Source: Sitta carolinensis (lineage: Eukaryota; Chordata; Aves; Passeriformes; Sittidae). Taken from it: a stretch of 64,000 nt of DNA. Both the position numbers and the translations under genes were made by a program. Of the stretch, positions 24,201-36,575 are shown piece after piece; position 1 is the stretch's first letter; each line of letters opens with the position of its first letter. The stretch is from positions 41,139,870-41,203,869 of the forward strand of contig JAVUNC010000006.1 in NCBI GenBank assembly GCA_032173965.1. The letters are read 5' to 3'. The notes below the pieces were generated by a model. It ran no database searches. It was given only the letters and a program-made list of their open reading frames with translations, and was not told the DNA's origin.

Positions 24201-27200
24201 TTGTCAGGGCAGTGTGAGAAACAGAGACAGCCTTGGCGCTGTGTCAGTGCTGCTCAGCAATAGCTAAAACATCCCTGTGTTATCAACAGTTTTCAGCAGA
24301 AATCTGAAACACTGTCCCGTACAAGCTACAATGAAGAGAAGAAACTCTCTCCCAGCCAAACCAATACACCCTTTACCATTATTTCCTGGCTAAAACCCAT
24401 GCCTCAATATCTACAGCTTCCATTAGGAATCCACTTTTCAGCCTGTAACATCAAGACCCTGCGGACATGTATTTCTGAACAGACTGCTAACCACAAAAAA
24501 GGGACAGAAATTAACATAAGCATGACCTGTTCTTTACCATAGAAAGAAAAACCTTTGTATTATTGATGTAAGCACTTTTGAGAATTCAGAGCAGACAGGC
24601 ACATGGTGTATCTGCAGCCCTAAATCAGGCACCTGCATTCGCCGGAACGGTTTGAGTCTCAGGCTGCAGACATGATCCCAGGCACCACAACCTGGTACAG
24701 AAAAAGGACATAAATACAGAGATACAGGTTCACGTGGGACACTGAGAACAAAACAAAACTGAAGCTCACTCCACACTCTCCTCCACCCTTCCCTGACTAT
24801 GCTCAGGCTTGGCTTGCACCATCCCTAGACAGTGCCAGGTCTGCCCCAGTACTATCACAGCTGCAGAATCACATTACTTTACTGTTAACAAAAGCAAGCA
24901 GGAAAGAAACAAGAGCTCTCCATGAACCTCTGACCTAACAGACAACTCTCACTGTGCCATCATTGGGTAATAAAACAGACACAGAAATGCACAGCCATTA
25001 TTGTACAGAACATTTTTTTCTCCATAAGGAATCAAGGCTCAAAAATCTCTTTAAAATGACAATTAATTCTCATTAATTGAGGACTGAGTTACCTGACTAA
25101 GCTTCTTTTGTGAATAGAACATTCCAGGTGCTGTAGAGAGCAGCTTAAAACTCACAGATATTTATATAATAACAAATCAGACCAAGATACCAGAACCAGA
25201 TCCCTGTTATCAAGAGAATTTGGATTTAATAACCACAATTCAGCATGTAGAGACAAAGGCTAATAATTCTACTGATGTTAGGGTGAAGGCAGCACATGGT
25301 CAAAGGGGTTTATGTTTAAACAAAACCAGCTCAAATATAAACGTTAAAAATGCAAACAACAAAATCATACTTACTGCTTAGGAGGGTGGCTGATCCTGGG
25401 GAGATAGAACTGACCCTGTTACTGTAACTGTCTGGCATGTGATTGTATTCTTTCCTAGGACCAGCCTCCAGCAAAGCAATCTTTTTGTCATGGAAGTGGA
25501 TGTCATGCCCTAAAATAAGCAAATACATGCTTTGTTACAATGCTCCAGCCAAAAATCTCAAAACAAAAACACGAGTTTTTGTAATAAGACAGAGTAAATG
25601 CAACAGTTAATAAAGAAATACATACACAATACAGGTTTTGACCAGGCAGGTAAACTTTTGTATTTTAAAAGCTTTATGACTACAGTCCTGTTACTGAGAT
25701 GGACATCTTTTTCAGCTAAAGCAATGATTACATATTTTCCTTTTACATAAAGCCTTTATTTTTGTACAAATTTGTGCTATTTTTTAATGAAAATTCATTA
25801 CTGGAGTATTATCAAGTGAAATCTGCAACGTTTACTCCATGCACAGAACATATTTTCCAGAGCTTAAACGTAAGTTCTCCTTTTAGAAGAAGAGATTGAA
25901 ATAAAACTTCTGTGATATGTAGCAATTACATTAATATTTTCTCTGTCCTTACATTCTAACAATGGAATGACACAGACAGTTTAGACTTTAAACGTCCAGT
26001 TAAAGAGAACTGGAAAAAAAAAAAAGACTCAAGTATTAAGTGTGAAACACTGCAGATGAGCTGGCCGTGCTTGCAGCATCCCAACCACTACAGAAGCAGA
26101 AGGATCCGAGGACAGAAGTGGTGTCCTTGCAACATCCAGAGTTTACTACTACAGCAGCCCTAAAGACAGCAGTGTCCTGGGCGTATTTTCTGGATTATGC
26201 ACAGCAATAACCTCATCCCCGGAGAAGTCCCAAACATCACTGCTGGAAGCCTTAGATATCACTGCTGGAGAGGATCCTTATGCCATCTCAAATCCATTGT
26301 GCTCTTGTCTAACAATGCAAGCAGAACTTAAGCTTGCAAGGTAAACCCTTATACTTGCAAAGCACCTATTGCTCAGGATCTTTGATCTTCTGTGCACTAA
26401 TTTCTTTAGGTTTCTGTCACTACCGCACCTTTCTGAATCCGTGTCGCAAATAAAGAAGCAGCCAGTACTCTCAGGATCTCTAATGATACAAAGCAAGCAG
26501 AAATCCATTTTAACATGGTATTCCAGTGTTTAAAATACAGGGCTAGAGAAGGAAACTTGGGATCAAATAATAATGATTAGAGGGATGGAGCACCTCTCCT
26601 ACAAGGAAAGACTGAGAGAATTCCGTTTGTTCAGCCTGGAAAAGAGATGGGTTAGGGGTGACTGAATTGTGGCCTTACAGTACCTGAAGGCATCCTACAA
26701 AAAAGACAAGAAGACTTTTTACAAGATCATGTAGTGACACGACAAGGGGGAATGGAATCCAAGTGCAAGAGAGTAGGCTTAGATTAGGTATTAGGAGTAA
26801 GTTCTTTGCTGTGAGGGTGGTGAGACACTGGAACAGGCTGCTCAGAGAAGCTGCAAATGTCCCAACCCTGGAGGTGTCTGAGGCCAGGCTGGATGTGGCT
26901 CAGAGCAACCTGGTCCATGGAAGGTGTCCCTGCATGCAGCAGTGGGGTGAACTAGGCGATAGTTAAGGTCCCTTCCATTTTATGATTCTATAATCAAAAA
27001 AGCGTTTTCAGCTATGGGTGACATTATCCATCAGCTATTTAAGGATGAGCACGTTTGACAGAAACACTGCAGTCAGTGTTTGTAATGTAATGGCTCCATT
27101 AACAGCTGTGTACACACACGGATACGGCTAGGCTCATCACTGATCAGCTCCCCAAACAGCTTTAGGCCAACTTTAGAGCGCTGTCACTCGAGGACGCGGG

Positions 27201-27449
27201 ATCAAGGAGATCCCACAGCAGGATCCTAGACACTGAGATCCTACACACGGTTATCTCTCACACTGAGGGCGAGTGGGTCACAGCCTTACCCAGCACGGCG
27301 GCCATGGCGCTCCCGACCATGCCCCCGCCCGACACCACCACATCGTAGAGCGGCGGGGCGGAGGCGGCGGAGCGGAGCGGGGCGCGGGGCCCGGCCCTCA
27401 GCCGCGCCGCGAGCGGGGCCAGCAGCGCCCGCCCGCCCAGCGCCGCCAT
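18257..27449 (-). CDS. COQ6: COQ6, ubiquinone biosynthesis FAD-dependent monooxygenase, 12 coding exons
   Basis: Mitochondrial flavin hydroxylase that acts on the C5 position of the coenzyme Q ring within the COQ complex (family knowledge). Coding exons in transcript order: 27449-27290, 25509-25375, 24691-24633, 23523-23400, 23002-22845, 22516-22409, 22319-22257, 21943-21836, 21449-21247, 20126-20011, 19617-19451, 18286-18257. They give 476 residues; human is about 468. Visible motifs: FAD dinucleotide fold [12 protein letters not shown] (35-46), GADGH (214-218), and [19 protein letters not shown] (373-391). The C-terminus EQIMAFASK matches the family. An Arg/Ala-rich N-terminus fits a mitochondrial presequence. 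The start at 27449 is the first in-frame ATG, in good context (GCGATGG). Exon 5 is problematic: the acceptor at 22975-22976 expected from mammalian COQ6 leads to a frameshift, and only the acceptor at 23003-23004 keeps the frame. COQ6 shares a promoter with FAM161B. Confidence 0.95.
18726..18784. repeat. A-rich (AAAAT/AAAT) low-complexity repeat
   Basis: Repeating AAAT and AAAAT units in the last COQ6 intron. Simple repeat, possibly the tail of an old retroelement, but no body is recognisable next to it. Confidence 0.7.
22845..23002 (-). other. COQ6: COQ6 exon 5 with a one-base frame problem
   Basis: Encodes [15 protein letters not shown] and onward. Mammalian COQ6 reads DRVTVLYRSK at the start of this exon, and here an AG|AC-CGG acceptor at the matching place (exon from 22974) gives DR and then loses frame, with TAG at 22877-22879. 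One more C in the CC pair at 22970-22971 would give [10 protein letters not shown]. Using the acceptor 28 bases upstream (exon from 23002, strong T-rich tract) restores the frame but replaces DR with [11 protein letters not shown]. Confidence 0.8.
26581..26994 (+). mobile_element. CR1 LINE, 5'-truncated 3' end
   Basis: Begins GGGATGGAGCACCTCTCCTA and continues through TTGTTCAGCCTGGAAAAGAG, both hallmarks of the avian CR1 3' region. It ends with TATGATTCTATAAT, the typical CR1 ATTCTAT-type terminus. An open stretch at 26763-26966 includes [14 protein letters not shown], resembling the C-terminal tail of CR1 ORF2. It lies in COQ6 intron 1 in antisense orientation and is diverged and inactive. 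Confidence 0.92.
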
Positions 27450-27700
27450 CGCCGCGGAACTGACGGCGGGCGGAAGTGGCGCCCGGAACCATGACAACGG
27501 CCGGGCGCGCGGCCGGCCTCGCGCCTGATTGGCTGCGCCGGGCCAGGTGGGCGGGCCCGAGCGCTGCGGGCCGCGCTGATTGGTGCAGGCCGGGGACGGG
27601 CGGGCGGGACCGGGCCGCGCCGCTCCCGGGCGCGCGGGCGGGGCGCGACCCTAAAACCGGCGCTCCCCGATTTATTTCGTTTCTTCCAGGTGACGCGACA
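27290..27700. promoter_or_regulatory. Bidirectional CpG-island promoter of COQ6 and FAM161B
   Basis: The two start codons are 316 bp apart and diverge. The interval is very rich in G+C and CpG. It holds two inverted CCAAT boxes (ATTGG at 27528-27532 and 27579-27583, 51 bp apart), GC boxes near 27547-27556 and 27597-27606, and an ETS-type CGGAAGTG at 27471-27478 close to the COQ6 start. There is no TATA box. CCAAT, GC-box and ETS sites together are typical of housekeeping bidirectional promoters; ETS (GABP) sites are common at nuclear genes for mitochondrial proteins. Confidence 0.82.
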
Positions 27701-27765
27701 GCCCGAAGGCTGTAACACGCCGACTCCTGCGTTTCCCGCCGCCGGGCAAGGATCATCCTCTCGGG

Positions 27766-30700
27766 ATGGGAGGCCGGCGGTCTCCGTTAGAACCGGGCGC
27801 ACCGTGCCCGGAGATATGGGGTGACCTCGGGGTGTTCGAAGAAGATGAGGAGCTGGAGGGTTTCAGGAGGGAGGCGGAAGTTCTGCGTGAGAAGCTGAGG
27901 GAGGCTCTCAGGTAGGATGATACCTGGTAAGGATGGCAGGATGGGGTGCAGGATTCCTTCTGGCCAGTGAGGAGGTGCAGCATATACAAATACATATATA
28001 TATATATATTACATATACAAAATGCACTTGTAAGTCACAGCAGGAAGGATGGGGTCAGCAGGTGCCACGAACAGCACAAATCCCCACCTCACTCATCAGC
28101 TAATCATGCTTAAAATGTGCCAGCAGATCACACACATTTCTATCCGGTATCCAGTCTTCAGAGCTGTGGAGTTTTCCAAAGTCAGATGACTTTCCTTGTG
28201 GTTAGTCTAGCTTGGCATTCACTAGCAGGTCACACATGCACACTCTTTCCAAGGAAATCATTTATGAAGGAGACTGCAGCAGTCACCAGCAAGTGTATTG
28301 ACCAGGAGTCTGTTCAGGATCTGCACCCTCTGTCTCCCCTCCACCTTTTTTGCCCTTTCCTGTTCTCGGTCCACTCTGATGCACCTTGATCCTTCCTTTT
28401 ACCTGCACTTATTTCTGCCCTAAAATCTCCTAAGTTTCGCTCACTTTGACAATTACCCTCAGACATCCTATGAGAAGTTTGCTGTTTTAGTGAGACCCAG
28501 GATAGTCTCAGGTGGGTTTCTTTTTCTTATTATCAATAATATGGTCGTCTTCTCAGGTACAAAGTTTCTAGCTGAACCTCTCAAACATCACACTAAAGCA
28601 GTTTCTTGTAATGACATTCCCATCAGCATCCCAGGAATGCTAGTGTTTGGTACTGTTAGGATTTGTGCATCTGTGTGCCTGATTGCCTCTCCTGCATTTG
28701 TCTGTTATGTTGAGTAGTTATTAGCAAGATAACCCTACAGTTGGTTTGCTTGTGACCTTCCTGACAATAGAGTGCTAGCAGCATAATAAATTGCATGATA
28801 CAGCTAAGTAGGCCTAACTTCCCTTTTATACATGGAAAACAAAACATGCAAAGCTCTGCTCACGAACTTCGGTAGCAAAGCGAAAATGTGGACCCTGAGA
28901 ATGACAAACCCTAGGCCTGTCTTTTAACAACCAATTCAGCCTACAATGTCTTTCTCTTAATCAACAGTGTCTCCCTTCTGTTAACTCTGTTTTTTAATAA
29001 TTTCACTTATTTCCCCTTCATAATGTGTTTGTCTTAGTCATACATCTGGTAACATAAGGCAGTCCAGTTCTTTGACCGACCTCACCTCAGACAGTACCTG
29101 GGATCAGCAAAAGCCTCACTTGTTTCCTAAGTCCCGCTTGAGGCCAAAAAGCGCTTCATCTCCCTGGATTCCTTCCATCACCATCCCTCAGCCTTTCAAA
29201 ATGACACTGCGGGAAGCTCGCAAAAAGTCCGAGTTGATGAAGTCATACATGTTTCTTGAACTAGACAAACAGAGAGACAGAAGGCAAAGCCAGGATGAAG
29301 CTGAATGTCAGAAACAATTCCGGGCACAGCCTGTACCTGCCCATGTGTTTCTGCCCCTTTATCAAGAAATAATGGAGCAGAATGAGATTCGCAGGCAAGC
29401 AGCAACACAGAAAAGAAAGGAGCTGCTACTTTCAACACAGCGGCCCTTCAGTTTTCTGGAGAAGGAAGAGAAAAAGAAAGAAGCTATCAGACAAAAATTC
29501 CTGGCAGCAGCAACCCCAAATGAGAGCTCCAAACAGAAGCAAGGCAGTAAAAAAGTTCCTAAATCTACTTATGACTCACTTCTTGGAGATAAACTCAAAG
29601 GTAACATGCCAGGGCTCTTTCTGTTAAAAGCACCTCCCTGCCTGTCCCTTACTGTCTCCATGCTGGCAGGTAAGATCATGGCCTGTAGGGCATCACTTGG
29701 AGCATAAGGCCAGTGTCCCCTGGTGTTGCTGAGTCTCCTGTGTGTCACTGGTCATTATGTTTTGTTTAGATACCCTTGCAGTAGAGTGCCCTAAGTTTAG
29801 TAGTCTTGTATCAATGTCAGCAACAGCAGTTCTGTTCCACTTCCCAGAAAACATGGGCACATTGAGCTCTTCAAACTCCCATACCCATTTTGCGGCAGAT
29901 CGTGACAGTTTGGGAATCTTTCTCTGCACTGGATTCTGTACCGTTGGTTAGACTAAAGGGACTGAGATGATTTGTGACACAAACATGAAGACAGACATAG
30001 TGCCATAGGTCTCCAAGGTCCATGCAGTATCTTAGGTCTGACAATTTTACTCCTACCCAAGTGATCCATTCTGTGCAGAACCTCTAGGAGAGGACAAAAA
30101 TATCTCATGAGCCCAAATCAGGCAATTAGTTTGGTTCTAAGTGACAGTGTAGTAGTCCAGTCTCTCCTGCCATTCTCTGATGTTTCCAGTTGCCTTCCCA
30201 TCTGCACTGGCTCAAGTGCTAAAACAGGGGATGTAAGTGCCAGGACCATTCCAGTCAGGATAGCCAAGGAAATGTTAGTGATGCTTGCTTTCAGATGGCT
30301 TAAGCCACCACAGTTGAAAGTTTGAAGTAAGCAATTCAGACTCCATGCTTGAATGTGGGAACTAAGCCAGTCCTTAATAATCCTCATGGCTTTTTTCATC
30401 CCTTTCTCCTTTTTTACTGTTTCCTTGTGATTTCTTCTTGAGGATACACCAGTTCAGTTTTCTTCAGAAAACATTCTGTTGGGGTGTACTATCCTAAATA
30501 GATTAAAAAGGTAAAATGCAGCAAAGAACAAACCATTGTTCTATTTCTATCTGGCATATGAGAAGGGAGGAGAAAGGAATATTTCATACTTTGGGCAATG
30601 AATACCTATAAATTGACTCAAAATTGTCTTATTTTGCAAACAGCAGCATTGATTTTTTTTTTTTCTAACAGCAAAAAGCCAACCCACAGCCAGCTGTCTG

Positions 30701-33700
30701 CATTTTGACAAATATTTAGTGCTGCACAGGGAAGGACTTCAGTTTGATGCTATAATCTGAAACATATTCTATGGGAAGTTTGTCACCAAAGTCCCAAAAC
30801 CTAATCTATCCATCAAATGTTCTTACTTAAAAGTTTTTCCAATATAGACAAGTACTGCTGATTACATAGAAAAGCCATCATCTGTTACAAGTATACTTGA
30901 ACAACTCATTTGTACCACACAGTCAACATGGCTGTAAGTCCCATATAGAAAGTATGGGACTAGTATGGAAGATTAACACTTCTGTGAGACAAAGGGCACA
31001 AGTTACCTGGTACCCTAAGCACAGAAGTCCTGTTCAGTTACTGCTCCAATAAGTAAAAGAGATATATAGAAATTAATGCCTAAGAAAGAGACCCTACCAT
31101 GATTTTACTCATATTTTTGAATTACTTTTCCATGGGAGGCAGAGGAGAGAGTGGCTAAAAAGGGGGGAGAGCACAGGATGTTTGGTCTCCCTATATGTTT
31201 AGCTGCCATTATAATGGAAGGTTTAGACTTGGGTGGTGGCAATTTCACATCCTTTTATGTCACTCATACTCTTCTCACTGCTTTCCTTTTGATCCTTTAG
31301 AAGCTGAACTCTACAGGGAAATCCGTATTCAGATGAGAGCAAGGGATTTGCTCAAGAGTTCCGTAGCTCCTATAGATACCAGCAGCTCTCGGAGGGAGCC
31401 TCAGTCCCGAACTGCCGCCAGAACTAAGCAGGAAAGACTTGGCTTCTTACAGGACAAAAGTTTCAGCTTCAAACCAAGGATTAATCCAGCAATACCAGAT
31501 TTTCAAGAACTTTACTGGGCGTTTCAGAGGAAAACAGTAAGGAGACAAGAAATCAAAGAGGCAACTCGTAATAAGCCATTCAAGCTAAGAACCTCCGACC
31601 TCCATGCCAGGCAGAGGCAGGCTAATGAAAAGGTAAAGGTGAGATACCTGATTATTTCTGTAGTACTGCTTCCTCCTATCAAGATACCAGCCTCTCAGAT
31701 TTATAGCATTTAATTATTAATGGATAACATCCTGTGACCTCTGCCCTTGTATTGAGAGTACTGCAGAATTCTGGGCCAAACAAGAGAACAAAATTCTACA
31801 CAAAGAGATGAGCTATGACTGCTAAGGCTCAGTCACCCTTTCATAGCTCTAATCATGTCTCCTTCCCCTTGTCCCTCAGCCCATCCACATGTAAATCTCT
31901 GCTGATGGAAGAGAGAAGAATGAGTGCATTCTCATACCCCAGCTGTTCTCTTTGGTAGGCAAATAACAGAGGAGATTCTGTACTAGCAACTGTCTGTGAA
32001 CAAATACACTGAATGAAGTTTCATTTCTTTCAGGATTCTCAGAAGCCTTCCAAGGTTTCAGTGCAAAAAAGTCACTCTCTGCCTGGACTTTCCTCTCTCT
32101 CTTCCAACACCCTTCCTGTGCATATTACAGATGCAACTAGAAAGAGGGAATCAGCTATTAGGTAGGTAGAAAAGTCTGTCTACAAGACTACCACCAATAC
32201 TACTGACCAATATGGAGGAAAAACATCAGTGTTTTCCCTCATCACATCAACTACATCAACAATACATTTCCTAAATGTTTCTCCATCTTCTTTCTTTGCC
32301 AAGTCTTGCTCTGTCTCCCAGTTGCTTTGGAAACTGCACACTTGTATGGCTGAAATTTTGCTATTTCTCCTTAGACGACTATAGAAGTGAAATTCCCAGC
32401 TAGCATGTGGTCTGGCAGTCCACATGGGCTTATCAGTAACTTTTTTTTCTCTATAGATATGCCCAAGATAAAAAGGAAGGAGACAAAGAAGGAATTTATT
32501 GGTTGGAGAAACAGAAAATGAAATGTCAAGCTATGAAAAAGGCTGTGAACAGCCGAGCAAAAGCACTGGATCCTCATAAAAGTCTGGAGGAAACACAAAA
32601 GGAGAAGTCAAAACAGAACAGGTCAGTATCCTGCTCTGCACAAAATTAAACGTTTGCTCTGCTAACTGAAGATCATCAGATAATGACAGATTTGGATAGA
32701 TTTTTCTGAAAACAAATTGTTAAAGATTGTCTTTAGAACAGATTTGGTCTAAAATCATTCCTAGCCTAACCTTTTTTTGGCTATTGTATCCATTCCACAT
32801 TTATTTGGGTATCTTGACAATTCCACACTTCTCCTTCCATACAGAACTGTTTTAGATTAATGTTTGTAGAAACTGATTTGTACAACCCAGTCAACTGTAA
32901 TGTATAACTTGGTAAAGGACATGTAAGAGACAAGGTTTTCTAAAAATGTGAACACTGTTTCCTTGCTTGCAGTCTAGAACAGCTTTGCTAATAGGTTCAT
33001 AACTTTTTACTTGTCACAATACAAAAACTTTTTTCCCCCAGCATTCATAATCAAGAGAGTTACCAAAGTGATTTAAAGAATGAAACAGTCACTGAGAATT
33101 TATCATTCCTGATCATCTGCAGTTAGAGACAACCTGTAGTAGACAAGCAATTTTTCCATTTCAGGCAAAATATGCAAGACAGAACAAAAGAATACAGAAA
33201 GGAGCTGGAAGAAATGCAGCTGCGAGTAAAGAACAGACCGTTCCTCTTCGAACAGGTCACCAAGGTAACTGGTCAAACACCCAGAGTCTTTCTGGGCAGT
33301 TGGATAAATTGCCTTTCATTTAAGACAGGCATTAAGAAATCTAGTCTCAAATTAATTTATGGATAAGAAGGTACAAATGGTTGCATAGTCTCTGGACTGC
33401 ACTCAAAATAACACATGGAAAAGCCACCAAAGTATAATTTAAAATCCTTCCTACCACTTGAAAAAAACATGCAGGCTTATTTCTAGGAGCTTGCCAGTTC
33501 CTAGTATGTATTGTAATTTCAGTATATGGTCTGATCAAAATCAAAGCCTTATCACACCAGAAATTAAATAAATACCTATTCTGCACCTGAATGTCATAGA
33601 CTACAGTCTGGAGATGCAAAACTTTCTTAAAACTCTCTCCAGTTAAGCACTTTTTCTTTGTACCTCCACTGCTACGGAAGAAGATTAATGATGGTTATGT

Positions 33701-35372
33701 CACTTTTATCCCCTGTAGGCTTTGCTGTCTGGGGCTGCATTCAGCACATCTCACCCATCACACTATCAGCTGAAAATCTCTGTTGCACCTGAGGTGTAGG
33801 TTTTTTTCCCTGAGTTTTCTCTTTCAGCTCCACATCCTTGCAGGAACTACAGCTCGTTAGAGACTGTGACAATACATTGACAATATGTTGATTTAAAATT
33901 TCTCAAAAGAAAGTACCCTCCTGGATCAGGCTTTCTGTTCCGATAATGGAGGCAGAGAACACACGTGTGATAAATACTGGTAATATTTCCGCATACCAGA
34001 TTGGTAGAATTCACTGTTATCAACAGTGTTCACTCATTTAGATGTTAGGTTTCTATCCTTTCATGTAGAACTCCTTAATCCTTAGGGACTGGCCAGTCCT
34101 TCTGGAAAATCCTCATCTCAGACTACACTGATTTGCAAGGTTCATTTGGAGACAGTGAGGATATAGGACCCAAGATGCTTGTTTTTTAATTGAGCTGATA
34201 TGAAGCTATTTCACAGGCACTCTCCATTTATTAACTTCACTGTTGTTAGTTCTTAACACTTACAAGGAAATGCGCTTAGAGGATTTCACACAACTCTGTG
34301 TGAAACTGTGACTTTTGCACATTTTTGATTTGAGTGTCAGAGTTAGGAATCAGACACAAGTATACCAGTCTGGTAAGACTAGAATTTGGTAGAAGGAGAA
34401 CAGAAGAAGGAAGAAAAACAGGAAAATGTGAGCTCTGGCTTAGAGAGATGTTAGACATTGCCAACATTCACTTTTGGTACTGTACTGTATGGATTACAAA
34501 AAGTTTGGACAGGAGGTTGTGTTGTCCTCTTGTTGCCATTAGGAATGTCAGATGTGCACTTCAAAACAAGTTGACTGTTACGGGAAAACCCCAGTTCTCT
34601 GTTTTTACTGTTTAAGTTTCAATTTCACAGCATGATGCTCGTCAAGGAGCAGAGCGTCGCTACAGACGCACCCTCCAGCAGGTTGGCCTAAGTGAAGAAT
34701 TTGTAAGGAGAAAAGGGAAAGATGCCACTGACTTGCTAGAAGAAGAACCTGATGTTCACAGGTAATAAAAACAATGCAGTACAGCTGTTTTGTCTGTGAC
34801 TAAAAATATTTTCGTTGTTCATGAATGTATTCTAGTTTCTATAATCTAGTGTAGGAAAAATTAAATTAACTTCATGTTACTGTGACGCAGATAGAAACAC
34901 AGTAACACAACAGGTGTTCAGGCAGAGAAGAAGAAAGGAAGTTTTTAGTTTATTGTTGACTTTGTATATATAAGTTTTTGGACAGTGATTAGAGATTGGA
35001 CAGAGAAGTTACTACTTCTCCATCTTTACTGGTTACTCGAGAAGTCTATTAGGTGATATTTTTTATAAAGGAATGCAAACATGATTTTTGTTTATTTTAC
35101 AATTTGTGAGAACTGACTTTATTATACTAAAACAAATTAGAAGGTTTATTTTTAGGAACAACAACTTCACTGCTCTTATTAAGCATTGTGGCTTCTCTCT
35201 CTCTGAAATCCTATGATGGCACCCTATTTCTTATGCATGGGGCAAACCATTTCTGGTATTAGACTGTCACTGTTTCTGCAGGCTGCCCGAGCCTTGGGGT
35301 GAAAAGGATGACTGTACTGAACAGGAAGGAGTACCTCAGGAGGAACAGAGCACAAAGGGAGTGGCAACATAA
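27766..35372 (+). CDS. FAM161B: FAM161B, FAM161 (UPF0564) family coiled-coil protein, 8 coding exons
   Basis: Paralogue of the centrosomal/ciliary microtubule-binding protein FAM161A; the exact role of FAM161B is poorly known. Coding exons: 27766-27911, 29038-29600, 31301-31638, 32034-32161, 32457-32621, 33165-33264, 34631-34761, 35282-35372, totalling 1662 nt, 553 residues. Human FAM161B is longer (about 647), mostly because of longer acidic N- and C-terminal ends. Family signatures visible: PFKMTLREARKK, FRAQPVPAHVFLPLYQEIME, KRKELLLSTQRPFSFLEKEE, ATRNKPFKLRT, TLPVHITDATRKRESA and LDPHKSLEE. Most of the C-terminal half is Lys/Glu-rich, predicted coiled coil. The ATG at 27766 is in good context (GGGATGG) and opens exon 1 directly downstream of the shared promoter. 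The exon 3 donor is tandem (after 31632 or 31638); both keep the frame. It runs tail-to-tail with ZNF410. Confidence 0.94.
27994..28009. repeat. (TA)n microsatellite
   Basis: Short uninterrupted TA dinucleotide run just downstream of FAM161B exon 1, in intron 1. Confidence 0.8.
28020..28860 (+). repeat. Diverged dispersed repeat, copy 2 (FAM161B intron 1)
   Basis: Shares an approximately 65-bp similar block with 10990-11045 in the same orientation, centred on TTGTGCATCTGTGTG (28662-28676). Only this core is well supported; the extent given is the non-exonic stretch around it. The repeat class is not identified. Confidence 0.35.
29601..31300 (+). other. FAM161B intron 2, no recognisable gene
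   Basis: A 1.7 kb intron between exons ending at 29600 and starting at 31301. No conserved open frame on either strand. A short T run at 30653-30664 is low complexity. Confidence 0.55.
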
Positions 35373-36575
35373 AAGCTCACAGAAGAATCCATCAATCAGC
35401 TCTTGACTGTTTTTGTTCAAGATTCTCCAGATTGATCCTCAGGAACTTAATAGTTTAAGCTGACACCTAAGAATTGCTGTGGGGTGAGATGGGAGAATTT
35501 AGTAAAAGAAACAAAACCAACTTTTTTTAGCACGTCTTGTTCAGCCCAGCAAACCCTGCAGCCTCCCTTTGTCTTCAAAAGTGTCCCTTGCGTGAGTTCT
35601 TTCCCTTTAATAGACAACAAAGCAAGTTAAAGAGGTTGAAGCACTATCTTTAGATAAAAGTAGATATAAAAGATTGAAGAGGTGCATCCTCTAGTGTCAG
35701 CTCCTTGCATTCATGCCACAGAAGCACACAGGAAAGTGAGAATGCCTTCCACTGTGCTAAACCTTGTTTTAGACACACATGTGGTAGAATGCCTTCAAAC
35801 AAGGTATTCTGAGAAAAACAAGTATCAGGATTTGACCCATATTGGGAGAAGACTCAAAGGGAAGTCTTTCTCTGGTGTTAATTCTTCATTAACCCACTAC
35901 CAGATCTGCTGCTTCCCCCCATTAGTAAGAAGCAATAGTCTTCCTATATTAAAAAATTTCCCATGTTTCATGATTTGAAAATGTATCAACATCTTACCAA
36001 TTTAGGTCATTAATTTGGCCCAAAAAACAACCAAAGTTATGAAGAAGGTTGTCATTAAACAATGCATCACTTTGAATTACTGTTATCCTGATTGTATAAT
36101 TACTGTGATAGCAAAGATGGATTTTGGAGGAAAAAAGATTAGGTATTGCCTGCCAGTACTTTGCACTCAAAAGCCTAGTGCATCCTGAATGGTGTATTTC
36201 ACACTTTAGTGACATCCCTTTACCTGACACTAATAACCATTTCAAAAATACAAATCCTTGCCATCTGGAATGTTTTCTGAGAATTTTGCACTTTGACATT
36301 AAAATATTTTAAAATGCATATAATGTTTCTGTATTGCTCAGTTTTCCTTATCAATCATCTTTTCCTCTCTTACTGGAATAGCTGTGTCTCTTTTTGTCAC
36401 CTCAGTCCTTTTTTCCTTACACTGTAACAACACAGCCTTATCATCAAATCATAAATACAGTACCTGTCAGAGCTACCACATTAGACAAAGATATAAAACG
36501 GAAATAATGGCAATTTTAATCATAACAAAGTACCAAATGCAAGAATTTATGGCCCAGGGGTTTCACACTGCTGCG
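35373..36575 (+). other. FAM161B: FAM161B 3' UTR and convergent intergenic sequence
   Basis: Follows the FAM161B stop TAA at 35370-35372. Possible plus-strand poly(A) signals are ATTAAA at 35948-35953, 36054-36059 and 36298-36303; farther right are AATAAA at 37073-37078 and 37257-37262. None stands out. Open frames on either strand (for example minus 35994-36299) show no family resemblance. Confidence 0.4.

Noticed and set aside
26763..26966. 67-codon open frame with [14 protein letters not shown]
   Set aside because: It is the tail of the CR1 element, not a host gene.
27286..27756. 156-codon minus-strand frame overlapping COQ6 exon 1
   Set aside because: Out of frame with COQ6; G+C-driven. 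The ATG at about 27494 could only be a minor upstream start.
35994..36299. 101-codon minus-strand open frame between FAM161B and ZNF410
   Set aside because: No resemblance to ZNF410 or any known family; A+T-rich with no supporting signals.
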